Assembly: GCA_964581385.1 (NCBI GenBank) | Contig: CAZOOK010000042.1 | Coordinates: 1 to 43,278, forward strand | Source: CAZOOK01 sp964581385 | GTDB taxonomy: Bacteria > Pseudomonadota > Gammaproteobacteria > Nevskiales > Nevskiaceae | Direction: 5' to 3' | DNA length: 43,278 bases | In this document: piece after piece, positions 15,846-25,470 of the stretch | Layout: every line of letters starts with the position of its first letter | Position numbering within the stretch: position 1 is the stretch's first letter | Notes under the pieces: model-generated | The model's input: the letters and a program-made list of their open reading frames with translations, nothing else | What the model was told of the DNA's origin: nothing | The model's database searches: none | Made by a program: the position numbers and the translations under genes

Positions 15846-16220
15846 TCATCGTCCGCAGACTGCGTAGTCCTCCCGGCGTCTCTCGATGCGTACCGCGATG
15901 CCTGACGCTGCCGGTATGGCGCCTGGTTTGCCTACGCGGAGCCGCAGACCCAGCACCGGAAAGCGGGTAATGACGCGCCGCGCGATGGTTTCGGCCAGCG
16001 TTTCGATGAGGCGAAAGCGTTGTTCCCGGACCAGCGTTTCGATGTCATCGCAGACCGCCTTATAGTCCACCGCGTCGCGCAGATGATCGCTGGCGGCGGC
16101 GGCGCGGATATCGAAGTCGAGTTCCAGATCGATGAGGATTGGCCGTGGCACCTGCTGTTCCCAGGCGTGCACGCCGAGGATGGTTTTCAGCTGCAGCCCT
16201 TCGATGTGGATGGTGTCCAT
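15846..16220 (-). CDS. folB: Dihydroneopterin aldolase
   Basis: A 124-residue FolB that cleaves 7,8-dihydroneopterin to 6-hydroxymethyl-dihydropterin and glycolaldehyde in folate synthesis. The start MDTIHIEGLQLKTILGVHAWE contains the family Glu, the middle has VDYKAVCDDIE with the catalytic Tyr, and the end RLRVGKPGAIPAA holds the catalytic Lys. The reading frame extends upstream into tsaD, but the ATG at 16220 fits the family. It begins 10 bases after the tsaD stop, in the same transcript. Confidence 0.94.
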   Translation of the reverse strand: MDTIHIEGLQLKTILGVHAWEQQVPRPILIDLELDFDIRAAAASDHLRDAVDYKAVCDDIETLVREQRFRLIETLAETIARRVITRFPVLGLRLRVGKPGAIPAASGIAVRIERRREDYAVCGR

Positions 16221-16230
16221 TCGCTCAGTC

Positions 16231-17235
16231 TCAGTGCGCGGGTGAAAGTTCATCGAGCGGCCAGCGCGCCCGCGAAGGAATGGTCGCGGCGGCCTCGTGG
16301 CGGCGGCACCAGCCGGCATAGGCGATCATGGCGGCGTTGTCGGTACAGAATTCCGGGCGCGGAAAATAAAGCGCGACGTTGTTGGCCGACGCGTAATCCT
16401 GTAGACGGCTGCGCAGCCGCCGGTTGGCGCCGACGCCACCGGCGACCACCAGCCTCGTCAGCCCGGTGGTTTCCAGTGCGCGCCGGCACTTGATCGCCAG
16501 CGTGTCGGTGACGGCGTCTTCGAACGCCCAGGCCAGATCGGCACGCGTCTGTTCGTCGGCGTCGGCAGGCAGCGCGAGGCCGAAGGCGGTCTTGAGGCCG
16601 CTGAAGCTGAAATCGAAACCCGGGCGATCGGTCATCGGCCGCGCGAAGCGGAAGCGTCCGGGCTTTCCTTGTTCGGCCAGCCGCGCCAACTCGGGGCCAC
16701 CGGGATACGGCAGGTTCAGCCGCTTCGCTGCTTTGTCGAAGGCTTCGCCGGCAGCGTCGTCCAGCGATTCGCCGAGGATTTCGTAGCGGCCGACGCCGCG
16801 TACATGCACGAGCATGGTGTGTCCGCCGGAGACCAGCAGCGCCAGGAACGGGAATTCGGGTGCCGGAGTCTCGAGCATCGGCGCCAGCAAATGGCCTTCG
16901 AGGTGATGTACCGGAATCAGCGGCACGTCCAGCGCGGTGGCGATGCCGGCGGCGAACGAGCCGCCGGTCAGCAGGGCGCCGATCAGACCTGGGCCGGCGG
17001 TATAGGCGATCGCTTCGATATCCTTTGCCGCAAGATCGGCACGGTTCAGTGCTTCCCGCGTCAGTGCGACCAGCCTTACCACATGGTCGCGCGCGGCGAG
17101 CTCGGGAACCACGCCGCCGTACTCCGCGTGCATGCGCGCTTGGCTGTGCAGCACGTGCGCGAGCAAACCGCGCTGTCCGTCGTAGACGGCGATAGCGGTT
17201 TCGTCACAGGAGGTTTCGATGCCGATCAGGGCCAC
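16231..17235 (-). CDS. tsaD: tRNA N6-adenosine threonylcarbamoyltransferase
   Basis: A 334-residue TsaD; with TsaB and TsaE it adds threonylcarbamoyl to A37 of tRNAs reading ANN codons. It has the ASKHA ATPase fold: GIETSCDETAIAVYD at the start, the iron/zinc-binding HHLEGH (HxxxH), LLVSGGHTML, and the C-terminal GGVGANRRLR. The TDNAAMIAYAG block with the third metal ligand Asp is complete. It is divergent from rpsU and shares the region 17236-17326 with the rpsU promoter. Confidence 0.97.
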   Translation of the reverse strand: MALIGIETSCDETAIAVYDGQRGLLAHVLHSQARMHAEYGGVVPELAARDHVVRLVALTREALNRADLAAKDIEAIAYTAGPGLIGALLTGGSFAAGIATALDVPLIPVHHLEGHLLAPMLETPAPEFPFLALLVSGGHTMLVHVRGVGRYEILGESLDDAAGEAFDKAAKRLNLPYPGGPELARLAEQGKPGRFRFARPMTDRPGFDFSFSGLKTAFGLALPADADEQTRADLAWAFEDAVTDTLAIKCRRALETTGLTRLVVAGGVGANRRLRSRLQDYASANNVALYFPRPEFCTDNAAMIAYAGWCRRHEAAATIPSRARWPLDELSPAH

Positions 17236-17256
17236 GCTGGGCGCACCGGGCGTGCT

Positions 17257-17285
17257 TTGCGTTTAACGGAGGCGATGGCTAATAT
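17257..17285 (+). promoter_or_regulatory. Sigma-70 promoter of rpsU
   Basis: TTGCGT (17257-17262) and TAATAT (17280-17285) are spaced 17 bp and lie about 40 bases before the rpsU ATG. The -10 is one base from consensus in its strong positions. Confidence 0.6.
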
Positions 17286-17326
17286 AGCACCCTTTTTGTC
17301 GATGCCTCACGGAGTTTAGCCTTCCC

Positions 17327-17542
17327 ATGCCCAGCGTCCGCGTCCGCGAAAACGAACCCTTCGAAGTGGCTCTGCGCCGCTTCAAGCGCACCTGCGAAAA
17401 GGCCGGTGTTCTGACTGATCTGCGTAAGCACGAATTCTTCGAAAAGCCGAGCCAGGAACGCAAGCGCAAGCGCGCCGCCGCCGTGAAGCGCCAGCTCAAG
17501 CGCGTTAGCCGCGAAACCGCCCGGCAAACGCGAATGTACTGA
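17327..17542 (+). CDS. rpsU: 30S ribosomal protein S21
   Basis: A 71-residue bS21, with the typical start PSVRVRENEPFEVALRRFKR and a basic C terminus rich in KRKR. It binds 16S rRNA near the anti-Shine-Dalgarno and helps initiation. First gene of the macromolecular synthesis cluster rpsU-yqeY-dnaG-rpoD. A GGAG motif precedes the ATG. Confidence 0.98.
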   Translation: MPSVRVRENEPFEVALRRFKRTCEKAGVLTDLRKHEFFEKPSQERKRKRAAAVKRQLKRVSRETARQTRMY

Positions 17543-17582
17543 GGCGCGTTTACAGCGTTTACAGTATGTCGTCCTGAAAGCC

Positions 17583-17600
17583 GGCGCCATTCATGGCGCC
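17583..17600 (+). terminator. Hairpin between rpsU and yqeY
   Basis: GGCGCCAT-TC-ATGGCGCC is a perfect 8-bp inverted repeat 40 bases after the rpsU stop. There is no T-run directly after it, so it may be a partial terminator or RNA-processing site that lowers dnaG expression, as known for this operon in E. coli. An ATG lies in its right arm. Confidence 0.4.
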
Positions 17601-17628
17601 GATTGCTCAAACAAGCATCAAATTTTCT

Positions 17629-18075
17629 ATGTCTCCACTCCAGAGCCGCATCACCGAAGACGTCAAAACGGCGATGAAGGCCGGCGACAAGGCGCGCGTG
17701 AATACGCTGCGCATGCTGACGGCCGAGCTGAAGCAGCGTGAGGTTGTGGACGCGGTCGAAATGACCGATGCGGTGGTGATCGCCTCGATCGAGAAGATGA
17801 TCAAGCAGCGCCGCGACGCAGAAAAGCAGTATCGGGACGGCGGTCGTCCCGAACTGGCGGATGCCGAAGTGGCCGAAATCGCAGTGATTTCGGTGTACCT
17901 GCCGAAAGCGCTCGACGATGCCGAGCTGAACGCGCTGATCGATCAAGCAGTGCGCGAAACCGGCGCCGCCGGCGTCAAGGACATGGGCAAGGTCATGGCC
18001 TGGCTCAAACCCAAGGCCGCAGGACGTGCGGACATGGGCAAGGTTTCAGCGCTGATCAAATCCCGTTTGGCCTGA
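17629..18075 (+). CDS. yqeY: GatB/YqeY domain protein
   Basis: A 148-residue YqeY protein; the family resembles the tail of GatB and may act on aminoacyl-tRNA, but no reaction is proven. It begins MSPLQSRITEDVKTAMKAGD and contains NTLRMLTAELKQREV, the helix EKMIKQRRDAEKQYRDGGR, and the GatB-like end DMGKVMAWLKPKAAGRADMG. The ATG at 17629 fits the family start. An earlier in-frame ATG (17593) is within a hairpin. Between rpsU and dnaG, as in many proteobacteria. Confidence 0.93.
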   Translation: MSPLQSRITEDVKTAMKAGDKARVNTLRMLTAELKQREVVDAVEMTDAVVIASIEKMIKQRRDAEKQYRDGGRPELADAEVAEIAVISVYLPKALDDAELNALIDQAVRETGAAGVKDMGKVMAWLKPKAAGRADMGKVSALIKSRLA

Positions 18076-18153
18076 CGGCACGGGTTTTCAGGGTTTCCGG
18101 TTTCCAGATGATTGGAACTGGCAACCGATAGCCGGAAATTGGAAACTGCGGTC

Positions 18154-19896
18154 ATGGGCCGCATCCCCGACGGTTTTATCCAGGAACTCCTCTCGCGCAC
18201 CGACATTGTCGATGTGATCGGCGCGCGACTGGATTTGCAGCGCGCGGGCCGCGAGTACAAGGCGCGCTCGCCGTTCACCAACGAGAAAACACCGTCGTTT
18301 TTCGTCTCGCCGGCGAAGCAGATGTGGTTCGACTTCAGTTCCGGCAAGAACGGCAACGCCATCGGCTTTCTGATGGAGCACGAGCGCTTGAGTTTCGTCG
18401 AGGCGATCGAGGAGCTCGCGCGTCGCGCCGGTCTGGAAGTGCCGCGCGAAGATGGCGGCCCGGCGGCGCCCACGCTCGAAGGTCCGCTCGATGCCCTTGC
18501 GTTCGCGGAGCGCTTTTTCCGTACGCAGCTGCGCCGGTATCAGCCGGCCATCGATTACCTGAAGAAGCGTGGTGTCAGCGGTGAAACCGCGAAGCGTTTC
18601 GGTATCGGTTACGCACCGGATTCCTGGGATGCACTGGCGCGTGAGCTGCCGAGTCCGCGCCACGCGATCGACGCGGGACTGCTGATCCCGCGCGATGGCG
18701 ATGGCGCTTACGACCGTTTTCGCAATCGCGTGATGTTCCCGATCCACGATACGCGCGGACGCGTCATCGCGTTCGGCGGGCGCACGCTCGCGAACGATCC
18801 GGCGAAGTATCTGAACTCACCGGAAACGCCGTTGTTCCACAAGGGCCGCAATCTGTTCGGTCTGTACGAGGCGAAGCAGGCAAGTAAATCGGAACTGCCC
18901 TATCTGCTCGTCGTCGAAGGTTATATGGACGTGGTGATGCTGGCGCAATACGGCATCACCTCGGTCGTCGCCACGCTCGGCACGGCGACGACGCGTGAGC
19001 ATCTGACGCTGCTATTCAAATCCACGGCGAAAGTCGTGTTTTGTTTCGACGGCGATGCCGCCGGCCGCCGCGCGGCGTGGAAAGCGCTCGATCAGGCCTT
19101 GCCCGAGCTGCACGAGGGTCGCGAGTGCCGCTTCATGTTTTTGCCGGATGGTCACGATCCGGACACGCTGGTGCAGGAGATTGGCACCGAGGCTTATGCC
19201 GCACGTATCGAAGCGGCGCAGCCATTGTCCGATTTTCTGCTCAGTGGCTTAAAGCAGCGGATCGATCTCGGTTCGCGCGAAGGGCGGTCACGACTGGTCG
19301 CGCAGGCGCAGCCTTATCTGGCGCGGTTGCGGGAAGGTGCGCTGCGAACGTCCATCGTTGAAGATCTGGAGAGGCTAGTGCGGCTGCCGCGCCAGGACGT
19401 CGAGGCACTGCTGCGCGAGTCCGCCCGCGCTCGACCGCAACCGCCACCGGCGACGAAGGAAACGGCCGTGCAGCTCGAAACGGCGCCACTGGTGCGCGAG
19501 GCGCTCAAGTTGCTGCTGGAACGTTCCGATATGGCGGTAAAGGTCGCGGATATCGACAGTTTGTTGCAGTGCAAGCTGCCGGGCATCGAAGCATTCGTCG
19601 CCGCCGTTGAATTTTTTGCAGGAGACCCCACATCCACCGTCGCGCAGATCATTGAATCCTGGCGCGGTACGCCGGAAGGGGTTCTGGTCGAGTTGCTCGC
19701 GGCAGAGCGCAATGCGCTGGAAGGGGTTGCAGTGGAAACAGAGTTCTTTGATGTGTGCACAAAATTGCGCCAGCGTTCCGGACGCAGCCGCTTCCAGGAG
19801 CTATTGGATCTGGCGCAAAAAGGCACGTTATCGCTGGCGGAACGGGCCGAGCTGGAGGAATTAAACCGGCAACTTCCCAACCGCCGCCTTGTCTGA
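18154..19896 (+). CDS. dnaG: DNA primase, zinc-ligand-free variant
   Basis: A 580-residue bacterial primase that makes the RNA primers for replication. The start MGRIPDGFIQELLSRTDIVDVI is standard. The N-terminal zinc domain is present by fold but its four ligands are gone: E. coli C40/H43/C61/C64 correspond to S39, T42, D60 and S63 (SPFTNEKTPSF, then WFDFSSGKNGN). The TOPRIM core is intact (VVEGYMDVVML; FCFDGDAAGRRAA). The last 140 residues match the DnaB-interacting helical domain in length. A related zinc-free form exists in Bacteroidetes and some Alphaproteobacteria. The cluster order supports the function. Confidence 0.95.
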   Translation: MGRIPDGFIQELLSRTDIVDVIGARLDLQRAGREYKARSPFTNEKTPSFFVSPAKQMWFDFSSGKNGNAIGFLMEHERLSFVEAIEELARRAGLEVPREDGGPAAPTLEGPLDALAFAERFFRTQLRRYQPAIDYLKKRGVSGETAKRFGIGYAPDSWDALARELPSPRHAIDAGLLIPRDGDGAYDRFRNRVMFPIHDTRGRVIAFGGRTLANDPAKYLNSPETPLFHKGRNLFGLYEAKQASKSELPYLLVVEGYMDVVMLAQYGITSVVATLGTATTREHLTLLFKSTAKVVFCFDGDAAGRRAAWKALDQALPELHEGRECRFMFLPDGHDPDTLVQEIGTEAYAARIEAAQPLSDFLLSGLKQRIDLGSREGRSRLVAQAQPYLARLREGALRTSIVEDLERLVRLPRQDVEALLRESARARPQPPPATKETAVQLETAPLVREALKLLLERSDMAVKVADIDSLLQCKLPGIEAFVAAVEFFAGDPTSTVAQIIESWRGTPEGVLVELLAAERNALEGVAVETEFFDVCTKLRQRSGRSRFQELLDLAQKGTLSLAERAELEELNRQLPNRRLV

Positions 19897-19976
19897 AAAC
19901 CATATATTCAGGCAGAATACCCAATTCTGTCCGTCGATGCCGTTTCGCGTGTCGGGGACCCTAGCCGAGTGAGTTC

Positions 19977-21815
<1,839 letters not shown>

Positions 21816-21838
21816 TCGCAAGGCTGTTCGAGTCAAAG

Positions 21839-21876
21839 GCGCCGTCATCCGCAGGGATGATGGCGCTTTCTTTTTT
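21839..21876 (+). terminator. Rho-independent terminator after rpoD
   Basis: GCGCCGTCATCC-GCAG-GGATGATGGCGC forms a 12-bp stem with one G-T pair, followed by TTTCTTTTTT. It closes the rpsU-rpoD cluster. Confidence 0.95.
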
Positions 21877-22199
21877 GAGAGTCGGACAATGAAGTAGTAA
21901 GCCTCTCGCCGGGAGGATAGCGCCCATGGCGCATCCATGCGCATCTAAATGTGCTCGCTGAAGCGTCTCGCCACGAATGGCCTTACAGACTATATTGTTG
22001 TCGTACATGGAGGCACGGAAGCGCGATATGACAATCCGGACTAAGAGCGAACGCCGTATCGCGACGGCCGAACGTCAAGGGCGGTGCTTCAAGGAAGGTG
22101 TGGCGTCCTCGGCTGACGCGCAAGCTGAATTTGCCCTGCGTCGTGCCCGCTTCGCATAGCGGAGAACGCGTCTGTACGACGACATCTCCCGCTTCAGGT
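21877..22199. other. Region between rpoD and the decayed signalling locus
   Basis: No convincing gene is seen. Short open frames (for example 21977-22159) lack any family motif. The palindromic stretch GCGCCCATGGCGC near 21921-21933 is the only visible structure. The region probably belongs to the eroded locus that follows. Confidence 0.4.
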
Positions 22200-22351
22200 G
22201 ATGCCGAGCATGCGGAGCGGTTCCGAAATATCATCGCTTGCCGTCTCGGAATCGGGTTCGACGACAGCAAGTTGTATCGCTGGCTGAGCTTCTGCGCCGA
22301 CGGCTCGAAATCAACCGTTGCTCGAACGAGCAGTATCTCGCGCAACTTGAG
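22200..22351 (+). pseudogene. CheR-like N-terminal fragment, frameshifted
   Basis: In one frame 22200-22274 reads DAEHAERFRNIIACRLGIG then FDDSKL, and from 22274 the next frame continues LAELLRRRLEINRCSNEQYL up to 22351. Joined, the two pieces look like the N-terminal helical domain of a CheR-type protein glutamate methyltransferase, which precedes the SAM-binding domain. A frameshift lies near 22274, and the catalytic domain is missing, so it is a relic. The assignment rests on pattern memory. Confidence 0.4.
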
Positions 22352-22406
22352 AAAGGTACTGGAAGAGCTAAAAAGTTCTCTCGGAACGCGAGGCCTCAAG
22401 GAGGGA
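22352..22406. repeat. 55-bp repeat left of the assembly gap
   Basis: These 55 bases are identical to 22507-22561 on the other side of the N run. An exact 55-bp overlap at both contig ends is typical of a k-mer overlap in graph assembly, not of a biological repeat. Confidence 0.85.
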
Positions 22407-22506
22407 NNNNNNNNNNNNNNNNNNNNNNNNNNNNNNNNNNNNNNNNNNNNNNNNNNNNNNNNNNNNNNNNNNNNNNNNNNNNNNNNNNNNNNNNNNNNNN
22501 NNNNNN
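22407..22506. other. Assembly gap (100 Ns)
   Basis: One hundred unknown bases, flanked by the same 55-bp sequence on both sides. The exact number suggests a placeholder for a gap of unknown size; the true gap may be zero with the two flanks overlapping. Confidence 0.98.
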
Positions 22507-22561
22507 AAAGGTACTGGAAGAGCTAAAAAGTTCTCTCGGAACGCGAGGCCTCAAGGAGGGA
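22507..22561. repeat. 55-bp repeat right of the assembly gap
   Basis: Exact copy of 22352-22406; see that entry. Here it is in frame with the HPt fragment (KVLEELKSSLGTRGLKEG). Confidence 0.85.
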
Positions 22562-22835
22562 TTGGATACCTTCATACAAAATGCGCCGCAGATTTTGGAC
22601 GATCTGCTACGCGCAGCAAAAAAAAGGCGATGTCGCTGAGTTGCGTCGCCATGTGCATTCGCTACGTTCAAATTGCGCCACCGTTGGTGACAACGATCTG
22701 GCGATGCGATGTGGGGCACTGGAAAGTTTGGCGGCGACCGGCCGCACCGACGGCGTAATGGAGCTAGTCGCGCAAATCACAGTGCGATATCGGCAGGCAG
22801 CTGAAGAGCTTCTGAAAATGCTGCGACAGCTTTGA
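22507..22835 (+). pseudogene. HPt domain fragment with a poly-A frameshift
   Basis: The reading frame 22508-22639 gives LDTFIQNAPQILDDLLRAAKK, which runs into a wrong frame at a run of eight As (22618-22625). With seven As it would continue GDVAELRRHVHSLRSNCATV, then LAMRCGALESLA and so on to the stop at 22835. Together this is a histidine phosphotransfer (HPt) domain, with the phospho-His in HVHSLRSN. Usual family members have HxLKGS, so two of these residues differ. It is the end of a hybrid kinase or a free HPt protein. The frameshift may be real or a homopolymer error near the contig end. The first 55 bp repeat the left flank. Confidence 0.6.
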
Positions 22836-23026
22836 TTCGCCCAGCGCCCGCCCGCGGAATCGCCCCATACCCGCGCATACGACTATCTGGGGCTACCCGG
22901 TTCTGCTCGTCCATCCCGGTGGTGTGGTGCTGGCCCTGATGAAGTAGCGCTTGACCTGACAGGCCCTAGCTGACCCAATGGCAACGCCACCCGATCGCGG
23001 CGTCGCTGGACACAAGCAGGGGGGCC

Positions 23027-23365
23027 TTACTTCTCGGCCTTTTCCAGATTCGGTTCCGGGGTATATACCTTGGCGGGCTGGTGCGAGAACCATGCGGCGA
23101 GTTGCTTGATGTCCTCATCGCTGAGGCCGGCGGCCTGGCCATTCATGATTGCGTTCTTGCGCACGCCTGATTTGTAGGCGTGCAGCGCCTGCTCAATGTA
23201 ATTCGCGTACTGTCCGGCGAGATTGGGGTACATCGGCATCACGGCAACGCCGTTTTCGCCGTGGCAGGCCGCGCAGACGACGACCTTGTCGGGCTTGACG
23301 AGTGGGGCTTCGGCGGCGGCAACGAGCGGCAGGGCGCCGGCGAGAACAACCAGAAAACGCTTCAT
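23027..23365 (-). CDS. Small periplasmic cytochrome c (c553/c4-like)
   Basis: A 112-residue class I cytochrome c with a signal peptide (KRFLVVLAGALPLVAAAEA). The heme motif is CAACH at about residues 31-35, and the axial Met lies in NAIMNGQAAGLSDEDI. The segment YPNLAGQYANYIEQALHAYK is typical of cytochrome c4/c553 domains. It carries electrons in the periplasm, probably to a terminal oxidase. It starts 10 bases after the stop of a second cytochrome gene of similar plan, so both form one operon. Confidence 0.9.
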   Translation of the reverse strand: MKRFLVVLAGALPLVAAAEAPLVKPDKVVVCAACHGENGVAVMPMYPNLAGQYANYIEQALHAYKSGVRKNAIMNGQAAGLSDEDIKQLAAWFSHQPAKVYTPEPNLEKAEK

Positions 23366-23375
23366 CGCGATGGCC

Positions 23376-23708
23376 TCACTCTTTGACGTGCGGTGCGGTG
23401 GACATATAAGCGGCAATATCCGCCATGTCCTGGTCTGACAGCGTGCTCGCCTGCGCATGCATCGTCACATGCGGGCGGTCACCGCTCTTGTATTCGTGCA
23501 ATGCAGAAACGATGTAATCCGCATTCTGACCGCCGAGCCGCGGTACCCGGTACGTCGGATAGGCGTTGTTGTAACCCGGGACACCATGGCAGCCAAAGCA
23601 GGAGTAGGCCTTCTGTCTGCCTACGGCCGGATCGCCATCGGCGTTCGCGGCGGACGCAAACACCGAGCAGGCGGTGAGGGCCGCAACGACCCATCGCGCA
23701 AATCTCAT
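23376..23708 (-). CDS. Small periplasmic cytochrome c
   Basis: A 110-residue class I cytochrome c. Signal peptide RFARWVVAALTACSVFASAANA, heme motif CFGCH near residue 37, and axial Met in HVTMHAQASTLSDQDM. Like its neighbour it has the RLGGQNADYIVSALHEYKSG segment of c4-type domains. The reading frame is open for 1.4 kb further upstream, but that part is antisense to ppx; the ATG at 23708 opens the signal peptide. First gene of the two-cytochrome operon, divergent from ppx. Confidence 0.9.
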   Translation of the reverse strand: MRFARWVVAALTACSVFASAANADGDPAVGRQKAYSCFGCHGVPGYNNAYPTYRVPRLGGQNADYIVSALHEYKSGDRPHVTMHAQASTLSDQDMADIAAYMSTAPHVKE

Positions 23709-23930
23709 TTGTGGAATCTCCGAATACGGACTGAGCGGCTGGCACCGCGCGGGCAATATGGTCCGGCAATCGCGGGCGCCAGTCAATGTTCTAAGTCCCC
23801 AGGCCGCGCGCCGGCGCGGCTGCCGACGAAGCCGGATATCGGGTCGGGTATATTGCGAAGGTCTTTCTCCGGAGTCTCGAATGGCCGTCGTTCCCACGGT
23901 GTCGGTATCCGCGTCTGGCAAGGGCGGCCG

Positions 23931-25463
23931 GTGATTTCCGCCCTGAAGGCGCGGCGCGGTGCGCGTAAAAGCCCGCAAGCCGGCGCCGAGGTTGCCGCCG
24001 TCGATCTCGGCTCCAACAGCTTTCACATGCTGGTCGCGCGCGACAACGGCGGACAGCTGCAGGTGATCGACCGTCTGCGTGAAGCGGTCCGCCTCGCCGC
24101 CGGCCTCGACGAGCGGCGGCGCCTGCGGCCCGAGGTGCAGGCGCGCGCGCTGTCGTGTCTGGAGCGCTTCGGCCAGCGCCTGCGTGGCATTACGCTGGCG
24201 CATGTGCGCGTGGTCGGCACCAATACGCTGCGTCGCCTGCAGGACGGTGCGTCGTTCGTCGCGGCGGCGGAGCGCGCGATCGGCCATCCGATCGAAGTGA
24301 TTTCCGGCGTCGAAGAGGCGCGGCTGGTCTATCACGGTGTCACGCACGGTCTGGGTTCGTCGCGGCCGCGCCGGCTGATCGTCGACATCGGCGGCGGCAG
24401 TACCGAATTGATCATCGGCCGCGCGGGCGAACCGAAATTCATGGAAAGCGTCTCGCTTGGCTGTGTCGTACATACGCAGCGCTTCTTTAGCGACGGCGTC
24501 ATCACGCGCGCGCGCATGCGCGAAGCGTGTATTGCCGCGCGCGTCGAACTGGAATTTCTGGAGCGTCGCTATCGTTCCGCCGGCTGGGATGTCGCCATCG
24601 GCGCCAGTGGTACGGTGCGCGGTGTCTGGCGCGTAATGGTGGCCCAAGGGTGGACCGATGAGCTGATCACGCGCGACGCGCTCGAAAAAACCATCGACAT
24701 GACGATCAGGGCGGGCTCGGTCGATCGCATCGACTTCCCGGGCTTGCGCGACGATCGGCGTCCGATTTTTGCCGGCGGGCTGGCGGTACTGGCCGGCGTG
24801 TTCGATAGCCTCGCGCTGCAGAAGATGGAAACCTCGGAGCACGCCTTGCGCGAAGGCGTCATCTACGACCTGCTCGGGCGCCTGTCCGACCGCGATGTGC
24901 GCAGCGAATCCGTCGCCGCGCTGGCGCAGCGTTATGGCGTCGATCAGCGTCACGCGGCCGATATCGAGCGCACGGTTCTGAAGCTGCTCGACGAAGCTGC
25001 CGGTCACTGGAAGCTCGATCGCACGATCGCCGCGCAACTGCTGCGCTGGGCTGCGAGTCTGCACGAAATCGGACTCGCGATTTCGCACGACGGCTATCAC
25101 CGGCACAGCGAATATATCCTGCGCAACGCAGATCTATTTGGCTTTTCGCAGACCGATCAGAAGCTACTCGCCGCGCTGGTGCGGCTGCATCGTGGCAAAT
25201 TCACGCTCTCCGTCATCGAGGATGTACCGGCGGCATGGCGCGCGCTGATCCTGCGGTTGGCGACGCTGCTGCGACTCGCGGTACTGCTGCACCGCTCTCG
25301 TACGCCTGATCTGCGTGTACCGTTCCGCTTGCGCGTCCTAAGCGGTGTATTGACGCTGGGCTTCCGGCCCGGCTGGCTACGGCGGCACCCGCTGACGCAT
25401 GAGGATCTCGAACTGGAAGCCGACTATCTGAAGCCGGCCGGTTTTCGTCTGAAATTTTCCTAG
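23931..25463 (+). CDS. ppx: Exopolyphosphatase Ppx/GppA family
   Basis: A 510-residue Ppx/GppA phosphatase that releases phosphate from polyphosphate ends or from pppGpp. The actin-like fold shows AAVDLGSNSFHMLVARD (phosphate loop 1), GVEEARLVYHGVTHG, and VDIGGGSTELIIGR (loop 2). The HD-type C-terminal part contains LHEIGLAISHDGYHRHSEYI with the metal-binding His residues. Length fits Ppx rather than a short GppA. The start is GTG at 23931; other in-frame starts lie too far upstream. ppk1 lies 6 kb downstream, on the other strand. It is convergent with zwf, whose stop codon lies 7 bases away. Confidence 0.92.
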   Translation: MISALKARRGARKSPQAGAEVAAVDLGSNSFHMLVARDNGGQLQVIDRLREAVRLAAGLDERRRLRPEVQARALSCLERFGQRLRGITLAHVRVVGTNTLRRLQDGASFVAAAERAIGHPIEVISGVEEARLVYHGVTHGLGSSRPRRLIVDIGGGSTELIIGRAGEPKFMESVSLGCVVHTQRFFSDGVITRARMREACIAARVELEFLERRYRSAGWDVAIGASGTVRGVWRVMVAQGWTDELITRDALEKTIDMTIRAGSVDRIDFPGLRDDRRPIFAGGLAVLAGVFDSLALQKMETSEHALREGVIYDLLGRLSDRDVRSESVAALAQRYGVDQRHAADIERTVLKLLDEAAGHWKLDRTIAAQLLRWAASLHEIGLAISHDGYHRHSEYILRNADLFGFSQTDQKLLAALVRLHRGKFTLSVIEDVPAAWRALILRLATLLRLAVLLHRSRTPDLRVPFRLRVLSGVLTLGFRPGWLRRHPLTHEDLELEADYLKPAGFRLKFS

Positions 25464-25470
25464 TAGCTCG

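Noticed and set aside
23709..25106. Long N-terminal extension of the second cytochrome
   Set aside because: The frame is open, but the extension is antisense to ppx; the signal peptide starts at 23708.
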